From Kineosporiaceae bacterium SCSIO 59966 (GTDB lineage: Bacteria; Actinomycetota; Actinomycetes; Actinomycetales; SCSIO-59966): a DNA stretch of 64,000 bases. The number at the start of each line of letters is the position of its first letter. Positions within the stretch are counted from its first letter, which is position 1. Location: contig CP052876.1 in assembly GCA_020881835.1 (NCBI GenBank), forward strand, positions 310,001 through 374,000, written 5' to 3'. The translations under genes and the position numbers were made by a program. Positions 18,548-30,219 of this stretch are shown here, piece after piece. The notes beneath the pieces are model-generated. The model did not search any database and was not told the DNA's origin. It was given only the letters and a program-made list of their open reading frames with translations.

Positions 18548-19462
18548 GTGAGCGCAGCAGCGGAGGGTCGCCCCGGACGGCTCGGGGTCGGCGTCGTCGG
18601 CGCCGGCCGGGTGGGCGCGGTGCTGGCCAGCGCCCTGCGAGCCGCCGGGCACGCCGTCGTCGGCGCCTCGGCGGTCTCCGAGGCCAGCCGCGAGCGGGTG
18701 GACACGCTGCTGCCCGGCGTCCCTGTCCTGGACGTCCCGGACGTCGTCGAACGCGCCGAGCTGGTCCTGCTCGCCGTCCCGGACGACGTGCTCGGCCCGC
18801 TCGTCGACGGGCTGGCGACGACCGGCGCCTGGCAGGCCGGCCAGCTCGTCGTCCACACCTGCGGCAGGTTCGGCGTGGGCGTCCTGGACCCGGCCCGCCG
18901 CCAGGGCGCCATCCCCCTCGCCCTGCACCCGGCGATGACCTTCACCGGCACCTCGATGGACCTGGCCAGGCTGGCCGACTGCTGTGTGGCCGTCACCGCG
19001 CCGGGTCCGGTGCTGCCGGTGGCCCAGGCGCTCGTCGTCGAGATGGGCGCCGAGCCGGTCGTCGTCCCCGAGGAGGCCCGACCGCTCTACCAGGCGGCCC
19101 TGTCGCACGGCGCCGACCACCTCGTCACCCTCGTCGTCCAGGCCGCTCAGCTGCTGCGCGCCGCCGGCGTCGAGCACACCCAGCGGGTGCTCGAGCCGCT
19201 GCTGTCCGCGGCCCTGGACGGCGCGCTGCGCAGCGGTGAGGACGCGCTGCGCGGACCGGTGACCCGGGGGGACGCCGCGGCCGTCGCGGCGCAGCTCGCC
19301 ACCGTCACCGCGGCCGGGGCCGCAGCCGGCACCCCGGACGTCCCGGAGACCCACCGGGCGCTGGCGCGGGCCACCGCGGAGCGGGCGCTCGCCGCCGGCG
19401 CCCTGTCCCCCGAGCAGGCGGAGGCTCTGCTCGACGTCCTCGCCGACGACCCGGCCCGGTGA
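18548..19462 (+). CDS. Rossmann-like and DUF2520 domain protein
   Basis: 304 residues. An N-terminal NAD(P)-type fold G-V-V-G-A-G-R-V-G is at about residues 15-23, followed by a helical DUF2520 domain containing [10 protein letters not shown] and [11 protein letters not shown]. It looks like a ketopantoate-reductase-like or ProC-like dehydrogenase of unknown substrate. In many actinomycetes it is followed by panC; here lysS comes next and no pantothenate gene is in the window. The GTG at 18548 is supported by TACCGT 8 bp upstream. Confidence 0.85.
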   Translation: MSAAAEGRPGRLGVGVVGAGRVGAVLASALRAAGHAVVGASAVSEASRERVDTLLPGVPVLDVPDVVERAELVLLAVPDDVLGPLVDGLATTGAWQAGQLVVHTCGRFGVGVLDPARRQGAIPLALHPAMTFTGTSMDLARLADCCVAVTAPGPVLPVAQALVVEMGAEPVVVPEEARPLYQAALSHGADHLVTLVVQAAQLLRAAGVEHTQRVLEPLLSAALDGALRSGEDALRGPVTRGDAAAVAAQLATVTAAGAAAGTPDVPETHRALARATAERALAAGALSPEQAEALLDVLADDPAR

Positions 19463-19484
19463 GCCGCCGTTACCCTTGCCGGTC

Positions 19485-21005
19485 GTGACGAGCGAGCCGA
19501 TCCCGACCCCCGACGCCGCCGAGGCCGACGACCTGCCGGAGCAGGTGCGGGTCCGCCGGGAGAAGCGAGAGCGACTGCTCGCCGAGCCCGGCGGCGGGCC
19601 CTACCCGGTGGCCGTCCCGCGCACCCACTCGCTGCGGGAGGTGCGCGAGCGCTGGGCGCACCTCGGCGACGGCGAGGAGACCCAGGACCGGGTGTGGGTC
19701 GTCGGCCGGGTGATGTTCGTCCGCAACACCGGTCGGCTCTGCTTCGCCACTCTTCAGGAGGGCGACGGCACCCGGCTGCAGGTGATGCTGAGCCTCGCCG
19801 AGGTCGGTGAGGAGGCGCTGGGACGGTGGAAGCGGGACGTCGACCTCGGCGACTTCGTCGCCGTCCACGGCCGGGTGGTCCGCAGCCGCCGCGGGGAGCT
19901 GTCGGTGATGGCCGCCGAGTGGCGGATGGCGGCCAAGGCCCTACGCCCGCTGCCGGTGCTGCACAAGGAGATGAACGAGGAGACCCGGGTCCGCCAGCGG
20001 TACGCCGACCTCGTCGTGCGACCTGAGGCGCGGGAGATGGTCCGCATCCGGGCCGGCGTCGTGCGGAGCCTGCGCGAGACGTTTCACCGCCACGGCTACG
20101 TCGAGATCGAGACGCCGATGCTGCAGACCCTGCACGGCGGTGCCGCGGCGCGGCCGTTCGTCACCCACTCCAACGCCATGGACATGGACCTGTACCTGCG
20201 GATCGCTCCCGAGCTCTTCCTCAAGCGCGCGGCGATCGGTGGGCTCGAGAAGGTCTTCGAGATCAACCGGAACTTCCGCAACGAGGGAGCCGACTCCTCG
20301 CACTCCCCGGAGTTCGCGATGGTCGAGTTCTACGAGACCTACGCGGACTACGACGTGATGGCCGAGCGCACTCGCGAGCTCGTCCAGACCGCTGCCCGCG
20401 ACGTCCTCGGCTCCACGACGGTCACCCTCGCCGACGGCACGGAGTACGACCTCGGCGGGCAGTGGCCGGTGATCACGATGTACGGCTCGCTGTCCGAGGC
20501 GCTCGGGGAGGAGATCACCCCGCAGACGCCGCTGCAGCGGCTGGTGAGCGCCCTGGACGCCAACGGGCTCGAGCTCGACCCCACCGCGCTCAGCCACGGC
20601 AAGGCGGTCGAGGAGCTGTGGGAGCACCTCGTCGGCGACGACCTGTACGCCCCGACGTTCGTCAAGGACTTCCCCGTCGAGACCTCCCCGCTGACCAAGG
20701 CGCACCGCGACGTCCCCGGCGTCGTGGAGAAGTGGGACCTGTACGTCCGGGGCTTCGAGCTCGCCACCGGGTACTCCGAGCTCAACGACCCGGTCGTGCA
20801 GCGCGAGCGGTTCGAGGACCAGGTACGACTGGCCGCGCTCGGCGACGAGGAGGCGATGCGCCTCGACGAGGACTTCCTCCGGGCGATGGAGTACGGGATG
20901 CCGCCGATGGGCGGGGTCGGCATGGGAGTCGACCGACTGCTCATGGCACTCACCGGTCGCGGTATCCGGGAGACCATTCTGTTCCCCCTCGTGCGCCCCG
21001 AGTAA
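19485..21005 (+). CDS. lysS: Lysyl-tRNA synthetase (class II)
   Basis: Charges tRNA-Lys. An N-terminal OB-fold anticodon domain ([16 protein letters not shown]) is followed by the class II catalytic core: motif 1 [17 protein letters not shown], motif 2 [11 protein letters not shown], and motif 3 [11 protein letters not shown] near the C-terminus. 506 residues. The GTG at 19485 follows -10-like TACCCT (19471-19476) by 8 bp; no ribosome binding site is seen. The motif 2 region departs a little from the common LysRS form (DSSHSPEF), resembling other actinobacterial enzymes. Confidence 0.95.
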   Translation: MTSEPIPTPDAAEADDLPEQVRVRREKRERLLAEPGGGPYPVAVPRTHSLREVRERWAHLGDGEETQDRVWVVGRVMFVRNTGRLCFATLQEGDGTRLQVMLSLAEVGEEALGRWKRDVDLGDFVAVHGRVVRSRRGELSVMAAEWRMAAKALRPLPVLHKEMNEETRVRQRYADLVVRPEAREMVRIRAGVVRSLRETFHRHGYVEIETPMLQTLHGGAAARPFVTHSNAMDMDLYLRIAPELFLKRAAIGGLEKVFEINRNFRNEGADSSHSPEFAMVEFYETYADYDVMAERTRELVQTAARDVLGSTTVTLADGTEYDLGGQWPVITMYGSLSEALGEEITPQTPLQRLVSALDANGLELDPTALSHGKAVEELWEHLVGDDLYAPTFVKDFPVETSPLTKAHRDVPGVVEKWDLYVRGFELATGYSELNDPVVQRERFEDQVRLAALGDEEAMRLDEDFLRAMEYGMPPMGGVGMGVDRLLMALTGRGIRETILFPLVRPE

Positions 21006-21071
21006 CCACCTCGCATTGTGTCGCGCGGGCCAGCCCGAGATGGCGGCAGTGACGCGGCGTACCCTGGTTCC

Positions 21072-21344
21072 ATGCTGGAGGCCCTGGGAGCGCTCGTCCC
21101 CTCGATCGGGGTCGGCCTGCTCTTCTGGTACGTCGTCCGGGCGATGATTCACGCCGACCGACGTGAACGTGCCGCCGTCGCCGCGATGGAACGGGCTGAC
21201 CGTGCGCGGGCCGGGCAGGAAAGAGCCGGGCAGGAAAGAGCCGGGCAGGAAAGGCGTGAGAAGGGGCGCGACGCCCTGACAGGGGACGCTCCGGTCTCGG
21301 CCACGGACGACGCCGAGCATCTCTCGCCGCGTTCGGACCGGTAG
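21072..21344 (+). CDS. Small membrane protein between lysS and lsr2
   Basis: 90 residues with one membrane helix (about 8-24) followed by a basic, charged tail. The tail contains three near-perfect 15-bp repeats (21211-21253) encoding R-A-G-Q-E units. The ATG at 21072 has TACCCT (21060-21065) 6 bp upstream, which supports this start. Small single-helix proteins at this position are common in actinomycetes, but I know no function. Confidence 0.75.
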   Translation: MLEALGALVPSIGVGLLFWYVVRAMIHADRRERAAVAAMERADRARAGQERAGQERAGQERREKGRDALTGDAPVSATDDAEHLSPRSDR

Positions 21345-21489
21345 CTCGCCCGACCCGGTATCGCCGCGCATTGACCGCTGGAACGGCGGCGACAATGGGG
21401 ACCGCGTGCGGGCAGCCATTTCGACGTGGCAGTATGGGGTCGTACCGGGGTTTCCGGTGCGATTCCGTTTCCCACAAGGAGTCCTTTTC

Positions 21490-21828
21490 ATGGCGCAGAA
21501 GGTGCAGGTCGTCCTGGTCGACGATCTCGACGGCGGCGAGGCGGAGGAGACCGTCTCCTTCGCCCTGGACGGCGTGAGCTACGAGATCGATCTCAACACC
21601 GCGAACGCGGCTCGGCTCCGTGAGGAGCTGGCGCCGTGGGTCGGTCACGCCCGGCGCGTCGGCGGGCGATCCAGCGCACGCCGCTCCCGGCAGTCCTCGT
21701 CCTCCTCCGGCGGCCGCAGCGGCGAGACCGCCCGGATCCGCGAGTGGGCCCGCTCCAACGGCTACCAGGTCAGCGACCGCGGCCGGATCTCCGCCCAGGT
21801 GATGGAGGCCTACCGGGCCGCCCACTGA
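21490..21828 (+). CDS. lsr2: Nucleoid-associated protein Lsr2
   Basis: H-NS-like DNA-bridging protein that binds AT-rich DNA and silences foreign genes. The N-terminal dimerisation domain starts MAQKVQVVLVDDLDGGEAEE. After a Ser/Arg-rich linker, the C-terminal DNA-binding domain carries R-E-W-A-R-S-N-G-Y-Q-V-S-D-R-G-R-I, whose R-G-R is the minor-groove insertion motif. 112 residues. The ATG at 21490 is set by AAGGAG at 21475-21480. The 145-bp upstream gap has no promoter I would trust. Confidence 0.96.
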   Translation: MAQKVQVVLVDDLDGGEAEETVSFALDGVSYEIDLNTANAARLREELAPWVGHARRVGGRSSARRSRQSSSSSGGRSGETARIREWARSNGYQVSDRGRISAQVMEAYRAAH

Positions 21829-21919
21829 CCCTGCGGGCCGGCGCGCCGGCGGTCGTCGTCCGGAGGCGTCTGGGACCCGGACGGCGGCCGTGGTGGGCAT
21901 CGGCCGCCTCCCACCGCTA

Positions 21920-21933
21920 CGCCCGCAGCGAAC
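21920..21933 (-). promoter_or_regulatory. Predicted ClgR operator upstream of clpC
   Basis: Read on the minus strand this is GTTCGC-TGCGG-GCG, an exact match to the GTTCGC-N5-GCG site described for ClgR, the activator of clp and lon genes in Streptomyces. It is 156 bp before the clpC start. The match is seen directly; ClgR binding is inferred and the clgR gene is not in this window. Confidence 0.6.
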
Positions 21934-21994
21934 GCGACCCCGGAACACCCCGCCCTGAGCACGGGTTGGACCTCCTACGGGGCCGGACCAGCGG

Positions 21995-22021
21995 TTGTGC
22001 GTCCGGACCCCGGGATAGCAT
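21995..22021 (+). promoter_or_regulatory. Candidate clpC promoter
   Basis: TTGTGC (21995-22000) and TAGCAT (22016-22021) are separated by 15 bp, a little short. They leave a leader of about 60 bp to the clpC ATG. The ClgR-like site lies upstream of the -35, where an activator could act. Confidence 0.4.
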
Positions 22022-22089
22022 CGAAAGGGATGAGCAGAGGGAGCAGCACCCGCTTGTTCCGGCAGTCGACCGCTCGCGAGGAGCGCTGA

Positions 22090-24588
<2,499 letters not shown>

Positions 24589-24601
24589 GCCCGGCTACCC
24601 C

Positions 24602-24651
24602 GGCAGCGCAGCGCCCCCGGATCCTTACAGGACCGGGGGCGCCGCGCTGCC
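24602..24651 (+). terminator. Strong intrinsic-type hairpin after clpC
   Basis: A 19-bp stem, GGCAGCGCAGCGCCCCCGG paired with CCGGGGGCGCCGCGCTGCC with one mismatch, around a 12-base loop. There is no T run, as is common in high-GC actinobacteria. It begins 13 bp after the clpC stop and ends just before the residual signal-peptide coding sequence of the next gene. Confidence 0.8.
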
Positions 24652-24816
24652 TGCCTCCTGGACGACGGGGACGGACCCGCTGCGGCGGCCACTCTGCTGC
24701 TCGCGCTCAGCGCCTGTGCCGGTGGTGACGGAGGCGGCGACGGCACCGGCGAGGCGGCCGGCGAGGGTGGCCTGGTCGGAACCGGGTCCGGCGAGAGCTG
24801 TGAGATCGAGGAGCCG

Positions 24817-25845
24817 GTGCCCGTCGGCGCAGTCCTCAGCCTCACCGGTGCAGCGGCCCACTACGGGGAGTCCCAGCGCAACGCCCTGGAGCTTGCTGCG
24901 CAGCAGCTGAACGAGCGGGGCGGGGTCACCTACGAGCTCACGGTCGAGGACGACCAGACCGACCCGCGGCAGGGGATCACCGTCTTCGAGCAGTTCGCGT
25001 CACAGGACGACGTGAGCGTCATCATCGGCCCGACCCTGTCGAACACCGCGATGCAGACGAATCCCGTCGCGCAGGAGGAAGGCGTCCCCGTTCTCGGAAT
25101 CTCCAACACCGCCGCAGGTATCACCGACATCGGCGACTACATCTTCCGTGACTCGCTGACCGAGGACGCCGTGATCCCGCAGACGGTGGCCAAGGCGAAG
25201 GAGGCCCTCGGCCTGGAGAAGGTCGTGGTCATGTACTCCAACGACGACGCCTTCACCGAGTCCGGGTACGACGCCTTCGCCGCCGCCCTGGAGGACAACG
25301 GCATCGAGATCGCCGAGACCATCACGTTCTCCAAGAGCGACACCGACTTCCGTGCGCTGCTCACTCAGGCACGGGAGCACGACCCCGACGCGATCGTCGT
25401 GTCGGCGTTGATCGAGGCAGCGATCCCCCTGGTGACTCAGGCTCGGGAGATCGGTATCGAGGTCCCGATCATCGGCGGCAACGGCTTCAACTCGCCGGCG
25501 CTGATGGAAGGCGCCGGTGAGGCCGCCGAGGGCGTCGTGGTGGGCGCGGCGTGGAACTCCGCCTCCGACAACCCGCTGAACCAGGACTTCATCGCGGCGT
25601 ACACCGAGGAGTACGGGTCACCTCCGGACCAGTTCGCCGCGCAGGCGTACGCGGGGCTGAACCTCATCGACACGGCGGTCCGGGCAGGCTGCTCCGGTGA
25701 GCGCGACGACATCAAGGACCAGCTGGGTCAGCTGAAGGACGTCCCCACCGTCCTCGGCGACTTCTCGATCACCGAGACGCGGGACGCCGACCACCCGGCC
25801 GTCGTCCAGATCGTGGAGAACGGGGAGTTCGCCGTCCTGAACTAG
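24817..25845 (+). CDS. Branched-chain amino-acid-type ABC binding protein, signal peptide start missing
   Basis: A LivK-like type I periplasmic binding protein (VPVGAVLSLTGAAAHYGESQ, VSVIIGPTLSNTAMQTN, VVVMYSNDDAF, PIIGGNGFNSPALM). The listed start is the first in-frame GTG, but homologous coding continues upstream to about 24661: in-frame codons there read A-A-T-L-L-L-A-L-S-A-C-A-G-G, a lipobox with Cys, then a Gly-rich linker. Between the clpC stop and that lipobox there is no ATG, GTG or TTG in any frame and no ribosome binding site, so the basic N-terminus seems deleted (or CTG is used). The remaining transporter genes downstream are intact. Confidence 0.75.
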   Translation: MPVGAVLSLTGAAAHYGESQRNALELAAQQLNERGGVTYELTVEDDQTDPRQGITVFEQFASQDDVSVIIGPTLSNTAMQTNPVAQEEGVPVLGISNTAAGITDIGDYIFRDSLTEDAVIPQTVAKAKEALGLEKVVVMYSNDDAFTESGYDAFAAALEDNGIEIAETITFSKSDTDFRALLTQAREHDPDAIVVSALIEAAIPLVTQAREIGIEVPIIGGNGFNSPALMEGAGEAAEGVVVGAAWNSASDNPLNQDFIAAYTEEYGSPPDQFAAQAYAGLNLIDTAVRAGCSGERDDIKDQLGQLKDVPTVLGDFSITETRDADHPAVVQIVENGEFAVLN

Positions 25846-25874
25846 GCCGGGACGACCGACCGCGACCGCCACGC

Positions 25875-25910
25875 CCGGACCGGGCCTCTCCTCGGACAGG
25901 CCCGGTCCGG
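25875..25910 (+). terminator. Intercistronic hairpin between binding protein and permease
   Basis: A perfect 13-bp stem, CCGGACCGGGCCT / AGGCCCGGTCCGG, with a 10-base loop, 29 bp after one stop and 20 bp before the next start. Such hairpins often protect or attenuate message so that the binding protein is made in excess; that role is inferred. Confidence 0.6.
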
Positions 25911-25930
25911 CGCCTGAGAAGGGCCACCGA

Positions 25931-26809
25931 ATGCTGCAGCAGCTGCTCAACGGGCTGTTCCTCGGGTCGATCTACGCACTGTTCGCGATCGGGTTCACTC
26001 TGGTGTTCGGCGTCCTGGACCGGCTCAACCTGGCGCACTCAGCGGTCTTCACGACCGGCGCTTTCGTCGGCATCGAGCTCGTCACCAGGGGCCAGCTGTC
26101 GATCTGGCTCACCCTGCCGCTCGTCCTCGTCGTCGGCGCCCTGCTCGGGCTCGTGGTCGAGCGTGTCGCATTCCGGCCCCTGCGTGACCGGCACGACGCG
26201 CACTTCGCCGGGCTGATCTCCTCGATCGCGCTCGGCACCATGTTTCTCGCGCTCCTGCAGGCCAGGTACGGTCCGGACACCACGCGCTTCCCGCCGGGTG
26301 CCTTCCCCGACGTTCGCTTCCAGGTCGGCGACGCCGTCGTCTCGGTGCTGCAGGTCGTCATCCTCGCGGTGTCGCTCGGCCTCATGGTCGCCCTCGCCGT
26401 GCTCGTCCAGCGCTCAAGGCTCGGGCGCGGGATGCGGGCCGTCGCGGAGAACCCGCACGCCGCACGGGTGCTGGGGGTGAACGTCGACCGGATCACCTCC
26501 GTCACGTTCGCGATCTCTTCGGCGCTCGGGGCGGTGGCGGGTGTCCTGTTCGCCCTCAACGTCAACACGGCGCAGATCTCGATGGGCTTCAACATCGAGC
26601 TCAAAGGCCTAGCGGTGATCGTCGTCGGCGGCATGGGATCGCTCCCCGGGGCGCTCGTCGGCGGACTGCTCCTCGGCCTCGCCGAGGTGCTCGCCGTGAT
26701 GTACGTCGGATCGTCCTGGCGCGACGTCGTCGCCTTCGGCCTGCTGTTCGCGATCCTCCTGCTGCGGCCCCAAGGCCTCTTCGGCGGCAAGCGGGTTCGG
26801 GAGGTCTGA
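25931..26809 (+). CDS. livH: Branched-chain amino-acid ABC transporter permease LivH-like
   Basis: 292 residues, about eight membrane helices, beginning MLQQLLNGLFLGSIYALFAI as in LivH. It has the conserved R-A-V-A-E-N-P-x-A-A-x-x-L-G-V coupling loop near residue 170 and GGMGSLPGALVGG near the end. GAAGGG lies upstream of the ATG at 25931. The stop overlaps the next ATG by one base-sharing ATGA, so the products are coupled. Confidence 0.94.
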   Translation: MLQQLLNGLFLGSIYALFAIGFTLVFGVLDRLNLAHSAVFTTGAFVGIELVTRGQLSIWLTLPLVLVVGALLGLVVERVAFRPLRDRHDAHFAGLISSIALGTMFLALLQARYGPDTTRFPPGAFPDVRFQVGDAVVSVLQVVILAVSLGLMVALAVLVQRSRLGRGMRAVAENPHAARVLGVNVDRITSVTFAISSALGAVAGVLFALNVNTAQISMGFNIELKGLAVIVVGGMGSLPGALVGGLLLGLAEVLAVMYVGSSWRDVVAFGLLFAILLLRPQGLFGGKRVREV

Positions 26810-28521
26810 TGCTGGGAGTGCTCGACGACTACTCGGCGACGATCACCCTCGTCGCGCTCACCGCCATCCTCGCCTACTCGTACTACGCGGTCCTCCTCGC
26901 CGGTCAGCTCAGTCTGGCCCAGGCCGCTCTGGCCTCCCTGGGCGCCTTCGGGTCCTCGCTCGCGGTGCCGGACGAGCCGCTGCTCGGCGTGGTGCCGCCG
27001 CTGCTGGTCGCCGTGGTGACCGGGATGGCCGCCGGCGCGGTCGTCGCGTTCCTGCTGGGCCTGCCGGTCATGCGGCTCAGGGGCGTCTTCCTGGCCATCG
27101 CCACGCTCGGGTTCGGCGAGGTCGTCCGTATCGTGCTGAACAACCAGGAGTGGACGGGCGGCGCCCAGGGCCTGTCCTTCCCGAAGCTCGTCGACGTGCC
27201 GCACGCCTGGATCGCGCTCGCCCTCGTGGCCTACTGGTTCTGGCGTGCGGGCTCCTCGCGCTTCGGGCGGGCACTCGAGGCGATCCGGGAGGACGAGCTC
27301 GCGGCGCGAGCGATGGGCGTGGACGTGTCGCGGTACCGGATGGCGTCGTTCGTCGTGTCCGGAGCCGTCGCCGGCCTCTACGGCGTCCTCCTCGCCCACT
27401 TCGCCAGGTTCGCCGAGCCCGGGGACTTCGGGTTCGCCGCCGCGATCGACGGCCTCGTCACCGCGGTGGTCGGTGGCGTCGCCTTCGTCGTCGGCCCCCT
27501 CCTCGGCTCGGCGTTCTTCACGCTGCTGCCCGAGCTCCAGCGCGCGGTGGGGATCGAGGCGGGGTGGATCCGCCCGTTCATCAGCGGTCTGCTCCTCCTC
27601 GTGGTGATCCTCTTCCTGCCCGGCGGGCTCTCGGGTCTCATCCCGCGCCGCAGGCAGCGTCTACCGGCGATGACGGGCGTTGCGCCACCCGAGCTGCCCC
27701 CGCTGCCGCCACCGGGCACCTCGCTGGTCCGGCTGCGCGGCGTCGGGAAGCACTACGGCGGCGTCAACGCCGTCCGAGACGTGGACCTCGAGATCCGTGC
27801 CGGGGAGATCCTCGGCCTGATCGGGCCGAACGGTGCAGGCAAGACGACGTTGGTCAACATGGTGACCGGGCTCGTCCCGGCGAGCTCTGGCTCGATCGAG
27901 GTGCTCGGGCTCCGGCTGAGCGGCAACGTGGCCGCGCACCGGGTGGCGCTCACGGGAGTCAGCCGCACGTTCCAGCAGATCAAGCTGTTCGACCGGCTCT
28001 CGGCTCTGGAGAACGTTCTCGTCGGCGCCCACCGGATCACTCCGCCCACGCTGCTCCGTCGGCTGGCCTGGCTGCCGTCGGCACGTCGTGACGAGCGGCG
28101 GACCCTTGCCCACGCCGCCGCTCAGCTGGCCCGTGTCGGTCTCGCCGACAAGTCCGCCGTCAGCGCCGGGGACCTGTCCTACGGTGACCAGCGGCGCCTG
28201 GAGATCGCCCGGGCCCTGGCCGCGCACCCGGCGGTGCTCGTGCTCGACGAGCCGGCCGCCGGGATGAACCAGGTCGAGGCGGCAGCGCTGTCGGACCTCA
28301 TCCGGTCCCTGGCGGCAGACGGCATCACCGTGCTGCTCATCGAGCACAACGTGCGGATGGTGCTGGAGACGTGCACGCGGATCCTCGTCCTCAACTTCGG
28401 CATGGTCATCGCGGAGGGGGAGCCGGCCGCCGTCGCCCGCGACCCGCGGGTGGTGGAGGCGTACCTGGGGTCGGAGGGGCACGGCGACGTGTCCTCCCAG
28501 GAGGAGGCCTCCCGTGGCTGA
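26809..28521 (+). CDS. LivM-LivG fusion: ABC permease joined to ATP-binding domain
   Basis: 570 residues combining two proteins that are usually separate. Residues 1-290 are a LivM-like permease (about eight helices, GVFLAIATLGFGEVVR, EAIREDELAARAMGV coupling loop). After a Pro-rich linker, residues 305-560 are a LivG-like ATPase with Walker A G-P-N-G-A-G-K-T, GVSRTFQQIKLF, signature L-S-Y-G-D-Q-R-R and Walker B VLVLDEPAAGMN. The frame is continuous with no stop at the junction. LivM-LivG fusions are known in this transporter family. It overlaps livF by 8 bp. Confidence 0.94.
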   Translation: MLGVLDDYSATITLVALTAILAYSYYAVLLAGQLSLAQAALASLGAFGSSLAVPDEPLLGVVPPLLVAVVTGMAAGAVVAFLLGLPVMRLRGVFLAIATLGFGEVVRIVLNNQEWTGGAQGLSFPKLVDVPHAWIALALVAYWFWRAGSSRFGRALEAIREDELAARAMGVDVSRYRMASFVVSGAVAGLYGVLLAHFARFAEPGDFGFAAAIDGLVTAVVGGVAFVVGPLLGSAFFTLLPELQRAVGIEAGWIRPFISGLLLLVVILFLPGGLSGLIPRRRQRLPAMTGVAPPELPPLPPPGTSLVRLRGVGKHYGGVNAVRDVDLEIRAGEILGLIGPNGAGKTTLVNMVTGLVPASSGSIEVLGLRLSGNVAAHRVALTGVSRTFQQIKLFDRLSALENVLVGAHRITPPTLLRRLAWLPSARRDERRTLAHAAAQLARVGLADKSAVSAGDLSYGDQRRLEIARALAAHPAVLVLDEPAAGMNQVEAAALSDLIRSLAADGITVLLIEHNVRMVLETCTRILVLNFGMVIAEGEPAAVARDPRVVEAYLGSEGHGDVSSQEEASRG

Positions 28522-29254
28522 GCCGGGGCCGAAGGCGGGCACCGACGCCGCCCCGCTGCTGAGCGTGCGCGACCTCGTCGTCGCCTACGGGCACGTTCAG
28601 GCGGTGCGATCCGTCTCGTTCGACGTCCCTCGTGGTTCCCTCGTCACGCTGGTCGGCGCCAACGGGGCGGGCAAGACGTCGGTGCTCAACGCCGTCGCCG
28701 GCCTCGTCCGACCGCGGGGAGGCCGCGTGGTCTTCGACGGCAACGACATCACGGGCACCCCGGCCCACCGCCTCGTCGCCGCCGGCCTGGTCCAGGTCCC
28801 GGAGGGCCGGGAGATCCTCGCGACGCTGACGGTCGAGGAGAACCTCCAGCTCGGCACCTGGCACCGCCGCGGTCGGCCCGAGCGCATCCCGCAGATGTAC
28901 CACCGGTTCCCGGTGCTCGGCGACCGGCGCCACCTGCAGGCAGGGTCCCTGTCCGGGGGCGAGCAGCAGATGCTCGCGATCGCCCGGGCACTTGTCGCGG
29001 ACCCCGTCGTCCTGCTGCTCGACGAGCCGTCGATGGGCCTGGCGCCAAAGGTGGTCGACGAGGTGTTCCGGGTGATCGAGGAGATCCGGGCGGACGGGAC
29101 GACGGTCCTGCTCGTGGAGCAGAACGCCCGGCGGGCGCTGCGCGCGGCAGACTACGGCTACGTGCTCGAGACCGGCGAGGTCGCCCACCACGGGGTCGCG
29201 GCCGACCTGCTCCGGGACGAGCGGGTGATCGAGGCGTACCTGGGGCTGGAGTAG
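28514..29254 (+). CDS. livF: Branched-chain amino-acid ABC transporter ATP-binding protein LivF-like
   Basis: Second ATPase of the importer. Walker A G-A-N-G-A-G-K-T, the LivF-typical VPEGREILATLTVEENL, signature L-S-G-G-E-Q-Q-M-L-A-I, Walker B LLLDEPSMGLAP. 246 residues. The GTG at 28514 overlaps the fusion gene. Substrate specificity cannot be read from sequence; amino acids, amides and urea are all carried by relatives. It is convergent with the SDR gene 32 bp away, with no clear terminator. Confidence 0.94.
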   Translation: MAEPGPKAGTDAAPLLSVRDLVVAYGHVQAVRSVSFDVPRGSLVTLVGANGAGKTSVLNAVAGLVRPRGGRVVFDGNDITGTPAHRLVAAGLVQVPEGREILATLTVEENLQLGTWHRRGRPERIPQMYHRFPVLGDRRHLQAGSLSGGEQQMLAIARALVADPVVLLLDEPSMGLAPKVVDEVFRVIEEIRADGTTVLLVEQNARRALRAADYGYVLETGEVAHHGVAADLLRDERVIEAYLGLE

Positions 29255-29286
29255 CACTCGCTCCGGGGGGTCAGCGCGGGTACGAC

Positions 29287-30090
29287 TCAGCGCAGGTACG
29301 AGGCGCCGTTGAGGTCCAGCACCGCCCCCGAGGCCCACTCCGCCTGCGGGGACGCCAGCCACAGCACGGCCGCCGCGACCTCCTCGGGCTCGGCGACACG
29401 ACCGAACGGGCTCTGCGCGCGGACGGCGTCACCCTCCGGGCCGTCCAGGACGCCGGCAGCCATGTCCGTGGCGACGAACCCCGGTGCGACCGAGGTGACG
29501 GCGATCCCGTGCCGGCCCAGGGACAGCGCCAGGGACTGGCCGAGGGAGTGCACCGCCGCCTTGCTCGCCCCGTAGGCGGGGACGTCGGGCTCCCCGCGGT
29601 AGGCGCCGCGGGAGCCGACGTTGACGATCCGGCCCACCGGCAGCCCGTCCGCCGGCGGGACGGTGAGCATGTGCCGGGCCACGCACCAGCTGGCGTTCGC
29701 CGTTCCGAGCAGGTTGACGTCGATCGTGCGACGCCAGGCGCTCACCCAGGCGTCGTAGTCGGTCGCGTCGACGGGGTGGTCGATGCGGCGGCTGCCCCCG
29801 GCCGGGTCGGTGGTGAACAGTGCCGCGTTGTTGACGAGCACGTCGACCCGGCCCAGAGCGGCCACCGCGTCGTCGACCATGCGGGCGACCTGGGCCGGGT
29901 CGCCGACGTCGGCGCGGATGCTGACGTGGCCGGTGCCGGCCAACGACTCGAGGACCTCACGGGCGCGGTCGTCGGCGCCCCGGTACGCCACGGCGACCCG
30001 GTCACCGGCGGCAGCGAAGGCGCGAGCGACGGCGGCGCCGATACCGCGGGACGCGCCGGTGACGAGGACTCCACGAGAGGGGACGGTCAT
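29287..30090 (-). CDS. Short-chain dehydrogenase/reductase
   Basis: Classical SDR of 267 residues: NAD(P) site T-G-A-S-R-G-I-G at residues 11-18, N-N-A-A, catalytic Ser in V-G-S-R-G and Y-G-A-S-K active-site pair, SVAPGFVATDMA, and a C-terminal VLDLNGASYLR. It most resembles 3-oxoacyl-ACP reductase-type SDRs (often annotated for 3-ketoacyl-(ACP) reduction in NAD(P)-dependent sugar or lipid metabolism), but the substrate is undetermined. The ATG at 30090 has TAGGGT (30097-30102, minus strand) 6 bp upstream, indicating a leaderless message. Confidence 0.88.
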   Translation of the reverse strand: MTVPSRGVLVTGASRGIGAAVARAFAAAGDRVAVAYRGADDRAREVLESLAGTGHVSIRADVGDPAQVARMVDDAVAALGRVDVLVNNAALFTTDPAGGSRRIDHPVDATDYDAWVSAWRRTIDVNLLGTANASWCVARHMLTVPPADGLPVGRIVNVGSRGAYRGEPDVPAYGASKAAVHSLGQSLALSLGRHGIAVTSVAPGFVATDMAAGVLDGPEGDAVRAQSPFGRVAEPEEVAAAVLWLASPQAEWASGAVLDLNGASYLR

Positions 30091-30219
30091 GCGCCGACCC
30101 TACGGGTGCCGGGTTGCGCCGCAGGCCGGAGCGTGAGGGGATCGTGCGGGCCGGTGCGCGGGCCAGTGACACGCCAGCCGACCAGTCCCCGACGACAGTG
30201 CATCCGTGGAGGAACAGGC

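Noticed and set aside
18548-21005. Expected panC/panD/coaX genes next to the DUF2520 gene
   Set aside because: I looked for them because of the usual gene order, but lysS follows directly and no pantothenate gene is present in the window.
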